Below, piece by piece: positions 44,696 to 53,771 of a stretch of 64,000 bases of DNA (positions are counted from its first letter, which is position 1; each line of letters begins with the position of its first letter). The notes below the pieces were generated by a model that ran no database searches, was not told where the DNA came from, and saw only the letters and a program-made list of their open reading frames with translations. The translations under genes and the position numbers were made by a program. Source of the stretch: Flammeovirgaceae bacterium UBA6059 (GTDB lineage Bacteria; Bacteroidota; Bacteroidia; Cytophagales; Cyclobacteriaceae); the NCBI GenBank assembly GCA_002435755.1, contig DIYH01000028.1, positions 316,730 to 380,729 on the forward strand, in the 5' to 3' direction.

Positions 44696-45682
44696 TTAAT
44701 AATTACACTTACTGCCGGTGATGATTATTTTCGTATCAGTCTCGTACTTGTACTCGAGACCATTGATAAACTCCATGCTTTCCAAGATATTGGCCAGGCT
44801 CTCGTGGTGATAGCTACTCTGTATGTAGCAATCTGCGAGATCAGCCTGATGCGATATAATCTCTACGTTGAACCATCGCTCCATTCGCTGCAATGCCTGC
44901 GTAAGTGGAATGTCATCAAACCTGATGATTCCTGAGGCCCAACTCAAATAGGTATCTAAGTCTACTCTTCGCTGGACTATCTCACCATTGGCAGGTGTAT
45001 AGGCAGCTTGTTCCCCTGGTATGAGGTAGGTGGGTGTAACGGTTGGTTCAGCACTATCAGACACCACACTCACCTTGCCTGTCGCCACTGTGACGGTCAC
45101 TTGGTCATACTCAGGATAGGCGTTGATATTGAATGAAGTACCGAGTACTGTTGTTTTCAGGTTGGAGGAGGTGACTACAAAAGGCTTATCAGCATTGGGC
45201 ACTACTTCAAAAAATGCTTCACCTACCAGCTTCACCTTACGACTGTTAGAAGCAAAGACCGTTGGGAACGAGATGGAGCTTTCTGCATTGAGCTTGACTT
45301 TGGAGCCATCGCTCAACGTGATGGAGGCCTGCTGTCCACGTGTAGTGGTCTTAGTCATGTAGGATATCTCCTCGCTCACCGCTGCGGGCTCTTGCCAAAA
45401 GTGAAGCCCTGCGATAAAGAGTAAGGCTATGGAAGCTGCTACGGCCAACCCAGTCCTCAGGTGACTATACGGAGTACTTTTCTCTTCTTCCCTGATCTGC
45501 CACCAAAGGGCACCTTTTATTGATCTATATGCCTTACTTTTTTGCTCTTCTGTCCATCGGTCTACAATGCTGGGCTTATCCTGGTTCTCTTTGTAAAACT
45601 GTTCCAACGCTTGTTGTTCCTCTGGAGAGCATTCCTCTTTGTGGTACCGCTCCAATAGCTGGTAAAAATCGTCTTCGGTCAT
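44696..45682 (-). CDS. FecR-like anti-sigma factor (locus 1)
   Basis: The 328-residue protein has an N-terminal cytoplasmic sigma-binding part (about 1-75), one membrane helix (about 78-97, VAASIALLFIAGLHFW) and a periplasmic FecR domain (about 115-215, with LSDGSKVKLNAESSISFP, GEAFFEV and TVLGTSFNINAY). The C-terminal DUF4974-like STN-interacting domain follows (IRFDDIPLTQALQRMERWF). It holds the ECF sigma factor inactive until SusC binds substrate. It follows the sigma gene by 191 bases and precedes susC. Confidence 0.94.
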   Translation of the reverse strand: MTEDDFYQLLERYHKEECSPEEQQALEQFYKENQDKPSIVDRWTEEQKSKAYRSIKGALWWQIREEEKSTPYSHLRTGLAVAASIALLFIAGLHFWQEPAAVSEEISYMTKTTTRGQQASITLSDGSKVKLNAESSISFPTVFASNSRKVKLVGEAFFEVVPNADKPFVVTSSNLKTTVLGTSFNINAYPEYDQVTVTVATGKVSVVSDSAEPTVTPTYLIPGEQAAYTPANGEIVQRRVDLDTYLSWASGIIRFDDIPLTQALQRMERWFNVEIISHQADLADCYIQSSYHHESLANILESMEFINGLEYKYETDTKIIITGSKCNY

Positions 45683-45873
45683 AATCGGTGTTTGACATAT
45701 GGTCGTGACGGAAGAGGAGATTACTCAATGGCATTTGCGTAATTTGTGATAATTAATCTGCATGTAACGCATGGGACACAAAGAGGGGCTGGTATAAAGC
45801 GTATGTTATCGTCAGTCAGGCTAATTGACTTTTGATAACAGCAAATAATGCGGTAATCTGAGGCACTGTAGAG

Positions 45874-46452
45874 CTAATAAAGTAGCAGTATCAATGCCAT
45901 AGGTGAGACATGCTCTAGCCGGAGACGCAGAGATTTGACAGCATTGGCAATGTGGTTTTCGACCGTTCTCACTGATAAATTAAGCCTGATGGCTATCTCT
46001 TTATTGCTCAGATGGTCAAACCGGCTCATACGGAAAACTCTCTGGCACTGCAAGGGTAGCTCGCTGACCGACTGGTCTAGAAGTTGGTGTAGCTCTTGAT
46101 AGTCTAAAAACACCTCGGTATTTCTATCCGCTAGTACATGATCGACATGATCAAGGTCTGAGATGGGTATTCTGGTTTTACGGATATGGTCAATCACTTT
46201 ATACTTGATAGCCTGGGAGAGATAAGCAACTACATGATCTACTTGCCAGCTTTCCCGCTTTCTCCAAACGTCGAGGAACACCTCCTGGACACAGTCTTGT
46301 GCGGCTTCTTTATTTTTGAGGATTTTCATACCCTTATCCAGCAACGTCAGCCAGTGACGATCAAAAAGCTGGGCAAATGCCTGCTCATTGCCACGGCCTA
46401 TCCATCGGGCAAGATCCTCATCAGACATTTGTACAAACGCTCTATCGGGCAC
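45874..46452 (-). CDS. ECF sigma factor (locus 1)
   Basis: The 192-residue protein has region 2 (about 22-90, EAAQDCVQEVFLDVWRKRE) and region 4 (about 130-180, LSNKEIAIRLNLSVRTVENHIANA), the pattern of Bacteroidota RpoE-like sigma factors of nutrient-uptake loci. The C-terminus ends in a short hydrophobic stretch (MALILLLY), common in this group. It should transcribe the fecR-susC-susD-phosphoesterase operon after release from FecR. A paralogue heads the next locus (54810-55394). Confidence 0.94.
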   Translation of the reverse strand: MPDRAFVQMSDEDLARWIGRGNEQAFAQLFDRHWLTLLDKGMKILKNKEAAQDCVQEVFLDVWRKRESWQVDHVVAYLSQAIKYKVIDHIRKTRIPISDLDHVDHVLADRNTEVFLDYQELHQLLDQSVSELPLQCQRVFRMSRFDHLSNKEIAIRLNLSVRTVENHIANAVKSLRLRLEHVSPMALILLLY

Positions 46453-46776
46453 GTTTCTCCTTTTTGATATCCAAAGGAGTTAAAAATAAAGATCGGAAAT
46501 GGGGTGCGACTGATTAAGGATAGATTAAATCTATGGGTAGAGTTTGGGAAGCAGGTAACCCAACCTACCTCAGTAAGTGGTTAAATCGGTTTGTCTCTGA
46601 TCATATCATTTAAACAAAGGCCAGCTATTTCTGATTGATCAGCTGTCAGAAAAAGGTGGAAAAGGCCCATAGACGACCTAATCCCAACCTCTTTACAATC
46701 AATCCTACTTTTACTCTACTATTTGTTTTTCTGTGCTCTGCTGTAGCTGCCACTTCCACGATGACTTGTAGTTGAC
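46453..46776. other. Gap between the two uptake loci
   Basis: These 324 bases hold the upstream region of the locus 1 sigma gene (about 46453-46620; no confident promoter pair) and the 3' region of locus 2 with the 59-bp repeat at 46648-46706. No coding frame or RNA gene is visible. Confidence 0.5.
46648..46706 (-). repeat. 59-bp repeat copy 2, probable terminator of locus 2
   Basis: About 90 % identical to 38542-38600. On the minus strand it reads AGGTTGG, about 24 bases, CCACCT, TTTTTC; one bulged T interrupts the stem. It lies 70 bases after the stop of the last phosphodiesterase gene. Confidence 0.6.
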
Positions 46777-47754
46777 CTAATCATGGAGCCCTTTCGATCG
46801 CAAGTACTTGATCAGACTTACGGGTCGGTCTGATTGGATGATATTGGCGCCATGTTCTACTACCCACCCCCAATGTTTGTCCGGATCACTGTACGCCAGT
46901 TCATCATAGTGCCCACCACACAGTGCCGGCCATAACGTATTTACCCAGACAGCCGCAGATCGATCTCGCATTTTATCGATGGTAGAGATCACCGGAGAAT
47001 CCTCCGAGTCGTAAATGACCTCAAATCCGATCGGGTCAAATTCATAGAGAAACTCATCCACATAAAAGACTGGTTCTTCGGAGACATTATTCGTATAGAT
47101 ATTGTAGTTCTCTGGCCAAACCATAGGCATATAATGAATACTGTCAAGTAGCGCTCCGTGCTCTGCTCTCAACTTATCCAATGGCTCACTTCCCTTGAAG
47201 AGCACCTGATCTATAGTGCCCGTCTCTTTGAGCACCTTATAGGCCTCAGGCAGATAGTCCCAACATTTGTCGAGATTAACAAGTATGTTCTGTGTTGCTA
47301 CAAACTCCATCATCTCTCTCAGGGTAGGCACCTCGTAGTGAGTATATCCGCCTACTCCAGTTTTCAGAAAGACTGATTTTACAGAATCCAGCGTGATCTC
47401 AGAGACCTTACCTCTACCAGTAGTAGTCCGGTCAAGGGACTTGTCATGTATGACAACCAAGTGACCATCACTCGTTTTTCGCACATCAATCTCTACTATT
47501 TCTATGCCAGCCTCCACTGCATTCTTCACGGCAAGAATGGAGTTCTCAGGAGCGCTTCTCCAATAGCCACGATGAGCTACTACCATCACATAGTCATTCG
47601 TGGGAGCTTTCATCCAATCGATCATTTCTGCTGGTGAGGTAAACCGGCGTGTTTTAGCATCCTGGCTTTCTGACTTGTATCCAAAGAATACAGAAAAAAT
47701 GACAAGGCAAGCGACCCTAAAGTTGAAAGTGGTGTTGATGGTTTGATTAATCAT
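46777..47754 (-). CDS. Secreted glycerophosphodiester phosphodiesterase family protein
   Basis: The 325-residue protein has an N-terminal signal (about 1-30) and a GDPD TIM barrel. Catalytic motifs are complete: VAHRGYW with APENS, EIDVRKTSDGHLVVIHD (the metal-binding E and D and general-acid H) and LDRTTTG. The C-terminus ends IIQSDRPVSLIKYLRSKG. The family hydrolyses glycerophosphodiesters to glycerol-3-phosphate and an alcohol with a divalent metal. Its start overlaps the previous GDPD gene by eight bases. The two paralogues share the ending KKRGLHD or RSKGLHD, indicating tandem duplication, but differ enough to have different substrates. Confidence 0.9.
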   Translation of the reverse strand: MINQTINTTFNFRVACLVIFSVFFGYKSESQDAKTRRFTSPAEMIDWMKAPTNDYVMVVAHRGYWRSAPENSILAVKNAVEAGIEIVEIDVRKTSDGHLVVIHDKSLDRTTTGRGKVSEITLDSVKSVFLKTGVGGYTHYEVPTLREMMEFVATQNILVNLDKCWDYLPEAYKVLKETGTIDQVLFKGSEPLDKLRAEHGALLDSIHYMPMVWPENYNIYTNNVSEEPVFYVDEFLYEFDPIGFEVIYDSEDSPVISTIDKMRDRSAAVWVNTLWPALCGGHYDELAYSDPDKHWGWVVEHGANIIQSDRPVSLIKYLRSKGLHD

Positions 47755-48673
47755 GTAGGCCTCTCTTTTTTAAGTAATTGATAAGTAATGCCGGACGATC
47801 TGTCTGGATAATGTTCACTCCATGATCAATGAACCAGTCGTAAGTGGCAATATCCAGTGCAGCCTGTTCATCACTGTAGCCTGCGCAATGGTGGGGCTGC
47901 AGTGAATTGACCCATACCCGCGACCCCTTTCTCCTGATCTCAGAAAATTGGGCTATTAAAGGTATAGTATCCGAAGGCACGGTAAATTCAAAAGCTACCG
48001 GAGGATCCTCATTTTGGTATTCTAGTACCATCGCTTCAGCGCCAGGCTGATGTGTTCTGACAAGAGGCATGAAATAGATATCACTGAGGTAGGTGCCAAA
48101 GATCTTTTCTATTTCACTCTTCCTGATGGGCGCTTTGATCACCACCTGATTTAGGGTACGTGTACTTCGAAGCAACTCATAGTATAGACCCAGGTTCTCA
48201 TAATCCTTGGTATCCAGATTGATCAAAATTTTGTCCTTACTTAGGGCAAGTGCTTCTTCCAACGTCGGAACTTTATGGGGTGTGGCATGGAGCAATCCAT
48301 CTCTCAGAAAAAAACTTTGCAATGAGTCATAGGTAAAATCCCAGATATAGCCGGAACCTGTGGTGGTGCGATCGATCTTCTCATCATGCATCAATACTAG
48401 CACCGAATCTCTCGTCATGCGCACGTCGATCTCTACCATATCTGCACCCATGTCTATACTATTCTGAATAGCCTTGAGTGAGTTTTCAGGGGCATGGCGC
48501 CAATCACCTCTATGAGCTACGACCAATACTTGATCACTATTCGGGTCTTCGAGTTTAGCGATCAATTCGCCAACAACAGACGCGTCCTTTGGCTCTTGAG
48601 CAAAGGATTCCCTGCCTACCAAGAGCACCAATAACAGCGACAGGACTATGTATATTTTTTTAAGCATAACCAT
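47747..48673 (-). CDS. Secreted glycerophosphodiester phosphodiesterase family protein, paralogue
   Basis: The 308-residue protein (ATG 48673, or 48667 two codons later) has a signal peptide (about 5-25) and the GDPD signature VAHRGDWRHAPENS, EIDVRMTRDSVLVLMHD and IDRTTTG. The barrel ends IIQTDRPALLINYLKKRG. It should act in the periplasm on glycerophosphodiesters or related diesters. It follows the locus 2 susD gene after 46 bases that contain a terminator-like hairpin, so it may be made at lower level than SusCD. Its last eight bases overlap the second GDPD gene. Confidence 0.9.
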   Translation of the reverse strand: MVMLKKIYIVLSLLLVLLVGRESFAQEPKDASVVGELIAKLEDPNSDQVLVVAHRGDWRHAPENSLKAIQNSIDMGADMVEIDVRMTRDSVLVLMHDEKIDRTTTGSGYIWDFTYDSLQSFFLRDGLLHATPHKVPTLEEALALSKDKILINLDTKDYENLGLYYELLRSTRTLNQVVIKAPIRKSEIEKIFGTYLSDIYFMPLVRTHQPGAEAMVLEYQNEDPPVAFEFTVPSDTIPLIAQFSEIRRKGSRVWVNSLQPHHCAGYSDEQAALDIATYDWFIDHGVNIIQTDRPALLINYLKKRGLHD

Positions 48674-48679
48674 GTAGAA

Positions 48680-48711
48680 TAAAGGAGATGGCAGTTGTCC
48701 ACCATCTCCTG
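48680..48711 (-). terminator. Hairpin between susD and the GDPD pair
   Basis: AGGAGATGG (48683-48691) and CCATCTCCT (48702-48710) form a perfect 9-bp stem with a 10-base loop. On the minus strand it is followed by TTTATTC. It may stop part of the transcripts after susD or protect the susCD mRNA 3' end. Confidence 0.7.
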
Positions 48712-48719
48712 TACCAAGA

Positions 48720-50132
48720 CTAGTAACCCGGGTTTTGCGTGATCACAGGGTCTGTATCAAGCTGACTCTGGGGAATAGGTAGAACGAGGTTATTGGCTGT
48801 GATGGTTACATTCTTATTATTGGCCGTAAACCACGCATTCATCGTCTCGACAGCTTTGCCTGTACGCTTAAGGTCAAACCACCGATGACCTTCTCCGATA
48901 AATTCGAACCTTCGCTCCATTTCAATAGCAGCTCTTAGCTCTGACTGACTGCTAGCAGTAGTATTCGGCAAACCAGCCCTGTTTCTTACGCTATTAAGAT
49001 ATTGTACTCCAGAAAGGTCCCCAGTTTCATTCAATGCCTCTGCGTATTTAAGTAGGACGTCGGCATAGCGAATGACAATATGGTTGGAGCTGCCATCATC
49101 TGGGCCTGTGGCAGAGACTTCATACTTCAGGGAAAAATAAAAAGGATTAGCATCTACATCTATGCCTATATAATCGCTCGCTCGGGTATCACCGTCCTCA
49201 TACAGATCAGCAAACTCCACCGACGGTAAGTTGTGTCCTTTTGCATTGGCGGTAGTTCCTGAAGGCCTGAACTGGGATGCTGCTGATTCTCCCTCACGGT
49301 TTCCATCCAAGCCGCTGGCATACTGCACTTCGAAGAGTATTTCACTATTTCCTTCGTTGGTACTACCGAAAATCTCAGCAGTCGAAGGCATCAGTGCATA
49401 CTCACCGGAATTGACTATTGCCGCATAATTGGATACTGCTGCAGTGTATTTGCCTTGATTCATTTGGACGTCAGCCAATAACGCTTGAGCAGCGCCCTTC
49501 GCAGGTCGGCCGATGATCCTCGGGCTTGGCAGGTTTTGGATAGCTTCAGTCAAGTCGATTTCTATCTGGGCGTAGACCTCAGCTGCTGCTGTTCTGCCCT
49601 GACCAAAGAAATCAGACGGATTAGTCGTTTCTTCCAAAACCAAAGGCACATCACCATAAAGCCTCACAAGGTTGAAGTAGAGTAAGCCCCTGACGAACTT
49701 CATCTCACCTATCCTTGTGGTCTTTAGTGATGTATCTTCGAATTCTACAGCTTCAATACGATTGAGGATCACGTTCACACGCTGGATGCCTTCATATGAT
49801 TCTCTCCAGATATCTCCTACAAGATCGTTACCAGCATTAGTAGAGAAATCATCTAACTGGCCAAACCGACCTCCGTCATTAGCGGCAATCTCCTCAAAGG
49901 TATCTTCACCAGGGATCTCACCCACACCTATAAGATCAAGACCATAGAGCCCATTCCCCTGGAGCTGGGCATAAGCGCCATTCACAGCACTTTCTATTTC
50001 TTGCTCACTCGAATAGAAGCTATTCGCTGTTTTCTGAGTGGTAGGCACAATGTCCAACTCATCAGAACATCCCAATATCAGGAGGGCGCATATGGGAATC
50101 GCCAAAAACACAATGTTTATCTTAGTTTTCAT
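48720..50132 (-). CDS. SusD/RagB-like outer-membrane lipoprotein (locus 2)
   Basis: The 470-residue protein has a lipoprotein signal ending LGC followed by SDELD, an acidic surface-export signal. SusD patterns include NSFYSSEQEIESAVNGAYAQL near the N-terminus, VIRYADVLLKYAEALNET, then LNSVRNRAGLP and IEMERRFEFIGEGHRWFDLKRTG. It is 85 residues shorter than the locus 1 SusD and of a different subgroup (RagB type), so the ligands probably differ. It begins 11 bases after susC. Confidence 0.94.
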   Translation of the reverse strand: MKTKINIVFLAIPICALLILGCSDELDIVPTTQKTANSFYSSEQEIESAVNGAYAQLQGNGLYGLDLIGVGEIPGEDTFEEIAANDGGRFGQLDDFSTNAGNDLVGDIWRESYEGIQRVNVILNRIEAVEFEDTSLKTTRIGEMKFVRGLLYFNLVRLYGDVPLVLEETTNPSDFFGQGRTAAAEVYAQIEIDLTEAIQNLPSPRIIGRPAKGAAQALLADVQMNQGKYTAAVSNYAAIVNSGEYALMPSTAEIFGSTNEGNSEILFEVQYASGLDGNREGESAASQFRPSGTTANAKGHNLPSVEFADLYEDGDTRASDYIGIDVDANPFYFSLKYEVSATGPDDGSSNHIVIRYADVLLKYAEALNETGDLSGVQYLNSVRNRAGLPNTTASSQSELRAAIEMERRFEFIGEGHRWFDLKRTGKAVETMNAWFTANNKNVTITANNLVLPIPQSQLDTDPVITQNPGY

Positions 50133-50143
50133 CTTGAGTTCGT

Positions 50144-53100
50144 TTAGAATTTGAGGTTCATTCCGATAGCTACAAAGCGTGTCAATGGACTGGTCGAGTA
50201 AACATATCCACGCGTTAAAGTCTGGCGTTCGTTTGACCTGGTATCCAGACCATCAGAGTTGAATCCCCTGTAATCAGTAATGTTGAAAAGGTTGTTTCCA
50301 GTGAAGTAGATGCGCGCTCCTTCAATCCCAATATAATCCGTGACATTTGCAGGTAGCGTGTACCCGATTTGAAGACTCCTCAACCGGAAATAATCTCCAT
50401 CAAGTACGGACAGGTTTGATGCCCGGGTTAATCGACCAGCTGATGAAAAACTTGAAAAGTCTGGTCTTCGGAAAAACCCGTCAGGATTACGGTCATTGAA
50501 GTAGTTGTCCATATAGTACTGCGTCGGTACAAAAAAACCCTCTCCACTCTCCGAGCGGTTCACCATGTTGTCAGAGACCTTTCTTCCTTCGATCCCATTG
50601 AACTGAGCCGCCAGATCAAATCCCTTATAGCTAAGTGAGATCCCGAAACCATAGGTAAACTCCGGGTTATAGTCACCCAGCGTAACTCTATCGTCAGGAG
50701 TGATAACGCCATCGCCGTTAGCATCCCTCACTATATAATCACCTACTTCAGTACCAGCCAACGGGGTGATTGCATCGCTATCCAATTGCTCCTGGGTGCG
50801 GTACACCCCGATGATGTCATAATTATAAAATTGGGCTATCGGCTCACCCACCTTCGTGATGAAACTCACCCCATTACTGGAAATGATTTGGTCCTGGCCT
50901 GCTCCTAAAGCAATGACCTCATTGTTGTTGGTACTGAAGTTGGCGTTGAAACCAAGCTGAAAATCCCTGACGTTGAAACCACGTCCCCGAAACTCAAGCT
51001 CAAAGCCGGTATTCTTTAATTCGCCAATATTCTGAAGAGACTCAGAAAATCCGGATTGTTGCGGAACGGGCACATCCAAAAGCAGGTCAGTAGTATTGGA
51101 GGTGTAGTACTCAGCAGTTACGAACAACTTGTCTTCAAGGAAGCCTAAATCAAGACCAAAGTTTAACGCTGTGTTTGTCTCCCAGGAAAGGTCTGCATTT
51201 GGAGATGTTCTAGTAAATACCCCAGGTGTCAGGCTTCCATTTTGGACATAGTTGTCAGGAGAGACAAGCGCTATAGACGCGAAATCACCAATTTGGTTGT
51301 TGCCTGTCTGACCCCAACTCGCCCTTAGCTTAGTGAAGCTTAATGCATTGCCCTGTGGGAAAAATGATTCACTACTGAGTGTCCAACCAGCCGATACAGA
51401 AGCGAAATTGCCATACTTTGTATTAGCCCCAAAGCGTGATGAGCCATCCCGTCTCCATGAAGCTGACAGAGAGTAGCGATTTTCGTAATCATATTGAATA
51501 CGAGAAAAATATGACTCCAGGGCCCATTTGCTTTCACTTGATGTCGAGGCTATGGTAGTGGCCCCTGCAATGTTTCTTAGGTTGTCGTCTGCAAAATCAC
51601 GGCTCTCAAGATCCGTACGACTCCTGAATTCTTTTTGGTAACTGAACCCAAGTAAACCGTCAAAGGTATGGGGGCCAACAGTCTTCTTGTAGTTCAAAAG
51701 GTTCTCAGAGATAATGTTCTCTCTGATGTTGTTGCGTTTGGCACCCCTTGCAGGATTGTCAGCAACTGGCGTCCGATAGTTACCAAAAGTGGAAGGTCCA
51801 AAGTATTCTTCTTCACCTGTGGTATAGTCTCCACCAAGAGATGTCTTGAACGTCAGGTTATCAATTGGTTCGATCTCTACATAAGTATTGCCAAACACTC
51901 TGAAATTAGTCCTGGTGAAGTCAGAAAGCCTGGCTTGAGCAATGGTGTTTTCAGAGATGGGACCGTCCCAATTTAAGTTGTTATCATCTATCTGATGAGC
52001 AATGGCCAAAGAGCCGTCCTCTTCATAGATAGGATAGTACGGCTGCATTAGGACTATGGAAAAAGCCGGGTCCGCCTGTCTGCCTCTACCTTCTTCGCTG
52101 CGCGACCATCCTGTGTCACCTGTAGGATCACTATTGGCAAAAGAGATATTAGTGTTAATGCCAAACCTCACTCTATCGTGAAGCTGAGAGTTGAACCGTA
52201 TATTGTTCGTATACCTCTCATAGTCAGAATCCACGATGATGTTATCTTGATCTAAGTAGCCAAATGATATGGAGTAGTCCGTGTTTTCGGTTCCTCCGCT
52301 TAGATTGAGATAGTGGCTTTGTTGGATAGCGTTTCTGAATACTTCATCGGCCCAATCTGTGTTAGTAAGCCCCGGAACACCATCCACATAGGCCTGAAGA
52401 TAATTGGGTATTCTGCTACGTTTACCACCGCCATTGGCATCACGAGTAGCATTGTCATCCGTGATACTTCTGCCTTCGCCTCCTGATATATAGCCATAAT
52501 TGCGTGCATCGTAATCAAACAATGCTGTAGTATAGGCATCTGCCAGCTCGAACTTATCAATACGCTGCTGCACACCTACATAGCCATCATAAGTAAGTCT
52601 AAGGTCTCCACTTTCGCCCTTCTTAGTTGTGATCAGTATCACACCGTTAGAAGCTCTTGAGCCATAAATAGCCGCTGAAGCTGCGTCCTTCAGTACGTTG
52701 ATCGTCGCTATATCCTGCGTATTGATCGAACTTAGAGACGACCCTTCTGTCAAGGGGTTGCCATCTACCACAATGAGCGGGTTAGTACCTGCCGTCAATG
52801 TGCTTATCCCTCTCACCTGGATCACAGAATTGTCTCCCGGGTTTTTGTTGTTACCTACAATCTGCACTCCTGCAAGTGCTCCAGCTATGGCTTGCTCAAA
52901 ACTCGCAGAAGAATAATTGTTCAACTCTTTGCTATCTATGTTGGAGACAGCACCATTGAACTTTTCCTTGGTTCCTGTGCCATAGCCATAGACGACCACT
53001 TCATTTAGCGCTGAAACGTCGGCATTCATAGTCACATCAAACCTAGTTTGGTTTCCTATCGCAATCTCTTTCGATTCATAGCCTATGTATGATATCAACA

Positions 53101-53638
53101 AAGTCCGTGCATCGTCCGGAATGCTGAATCGAAAACCACCATCAATATCCGTCACTGTGCCGATGGCTGTGCCTTTGATACGTACGGTAGCCCCTATCAA
53201 CGGCTCGCCAGTAGAGCCGTCCGTCACTTTTCCTTCTATGGTGACGTCCGGAAACTCTTCGGTCACTTTCAAAGGCTCCTTTTTCTTGCGGGGCACCACA
53301 TAGATAGTGTTATCGATCCGGCGAAAGTTATACTCTGCCTGGGAAGCGATTTCCTCCAACATGGTCAAAAGATCGCCTCTTGTCTCTAATGAGAGCATTG
53401 CCGGATCTTGTGATACTTCGCCTGTATAGGCAAAGCGAAAATCAGTTTGTTCTTCGATTTGATCGAATATCTCAATCAATGATTGAGCCTTGACCTCCAG
53501 ATCAACCTGTATGGTCTTGAGTTGCTGACTCGCAGATACATTGGCGAGGAGCAGTTGTACAGTGATACACTGTACCAGAAAAGCATAAAAGGCTTGTTTT
53601 GATGCGAACATCAATAGTTTGAGTAATTTTGTAGTCAT
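50144..53638 (-). CDS. SusC/RagA-like TonB-dependent transporter with STN domain (locus 2)
   Basis: The 1164-residue protein begins MTTKLLKLLMFASKQ, has an STN domain (about 35-115), a carboxypeptidase-D-like domain (TIEGKVTDGSTGEPLIGATV), TonB box and plug (EVVVYGYGTGTKEKFNGAVS; ASAAIYGSRASNGVILITTKK) and a barrel ending FVAIGMNLKF. The STN domain allows it to signal through the FecR at 53772-54737 to the ECF sigma at 54810-55394. Together with SusD it imports a ligand across the outer membrane. The N-terminal 15 residues match the locus 1 SusC, showing common descent. Confidence 0.95.
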   Translation of the reverse strand: MTTKLLKLLMFASKQAFYAFLVQCITVQLLLANVSASQQLKTIQVDLEVKAQSLIEIFDQIEEQTDFRFAYTGEVSQDPAMLSLETRGDLLTMLEEIASQAEYNFRRIDNTIYVVPRKKKEPLKVTEEFPDVTIEGKVTDGSTGEPLIGATVRIKGTAIGTVTDIDGGFRFSIPDDARTLLISYIGYESKEIAIGNQTRFDVTMNADVSALNEVVVYGYGTGTKEKFNGAVSNIDSKELNNYSSASFEQAIAGALAGVQIVGNNKNPGDNSVIQVRGISTLTAGTNPLIVVDGNPLTEGSSLSSINTQDIATINVLKDAASAAIYGSRASNGVILITTKKGESGDLRLTYDGYVGVQQRIDKFELADAYTTALFDYDARNYGYISGGEGRSITDDNATRDANGGGKRSRIPNYLQAYVDGVPGLTNTDWADEVFRNAIQQSHYLNLSGGTENTDYSISFGYLDQDNIIVDSDYERYTNNIRFNSQLHDRVRFGINTNISFANSDPTGDTGWSRSEEGRGRQADPAFSIVLMQPYYPIYEEDGSLAIAHQIDDNNLNWDGPISENTIAQARLSDFTRTNFRVFGNTYVEIEPIDNLTFKTSLGGDYTTGEEEYFGPSTFGNYRTPVADNPARGAKRNNIRENIISENLLNYKKTVGPHTFDGLLGFSYQKEFRSRTDLESRDFADDNLRNIAGATTIASTSSESKWALESYFSRIQYDYENRYSLSASWRRDGSSRFGANTKYGNFASVSAGWTLSSESFFPQGNALSFTKLRASWGQTGNNQIGDFASIALVSPDNYVQNGSLTPGVFTRTSPNADLSWETNTALNFGLDLGFLEDKLFVTAEYYTSNTTDLLLDVPVPQQSGFSESLQNIGELKNTGFELEFRGRGFNVRDFQLGFNANFSTNNNEVIALGAGQDQIISSNGVSFITKVGEPIAQFYNYDIIGVYRTQEQLDSDAITPLAGTEVGDYIVRDANGDGVITPDDRVTLGDYNPEFTYGFGISLSYKGFDLAAQFNGIEGRKVSDNMVNRSESGEGFFVPTQYYMDNYFNDRNPDGFFRRPDFSSFSSAGRLTRASNLSVLDGDYFRLRSLQIGYTLPANVTDYIGIEGARIYFTGNNLFNITDYRGFNSDGLDTRSNERQTLTRGYVYSTSPLTRFVAIGMNLKF

Positions 53639-53678
53639 TGTTATTCAATTTGTATTCACATGTTGATTACTTATTGGG

Positions 53679-53704
53679 CCCGGGTCTGCGCCAACAGATT
53701 CGGG
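53679..53704 (-). promoter_or_regulatory. susC leader stem-loop with TTGGCG hexaloop (locus 2)
   Basis: On the minus strand CCCG, AA, TCTG, TTGGCG, CAGA, CC, CGGG: a four-pair outer stem, a 2x2 internal loop and a four-pair inner stem closing the hexaloop TTGGCG. It is preceded by six A and ends 40 bases before the susC ATG. The same hexaloop and spacing occur in locus 1 (44589-44623). Confidence 0.65.
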
Positions 53705-53771
53705 TTTTTTGTATCCACCTGGTGGTTACACGCCCATTTGAGTGTTTTTCTAGCTGTTCATAGGCCTGCTT

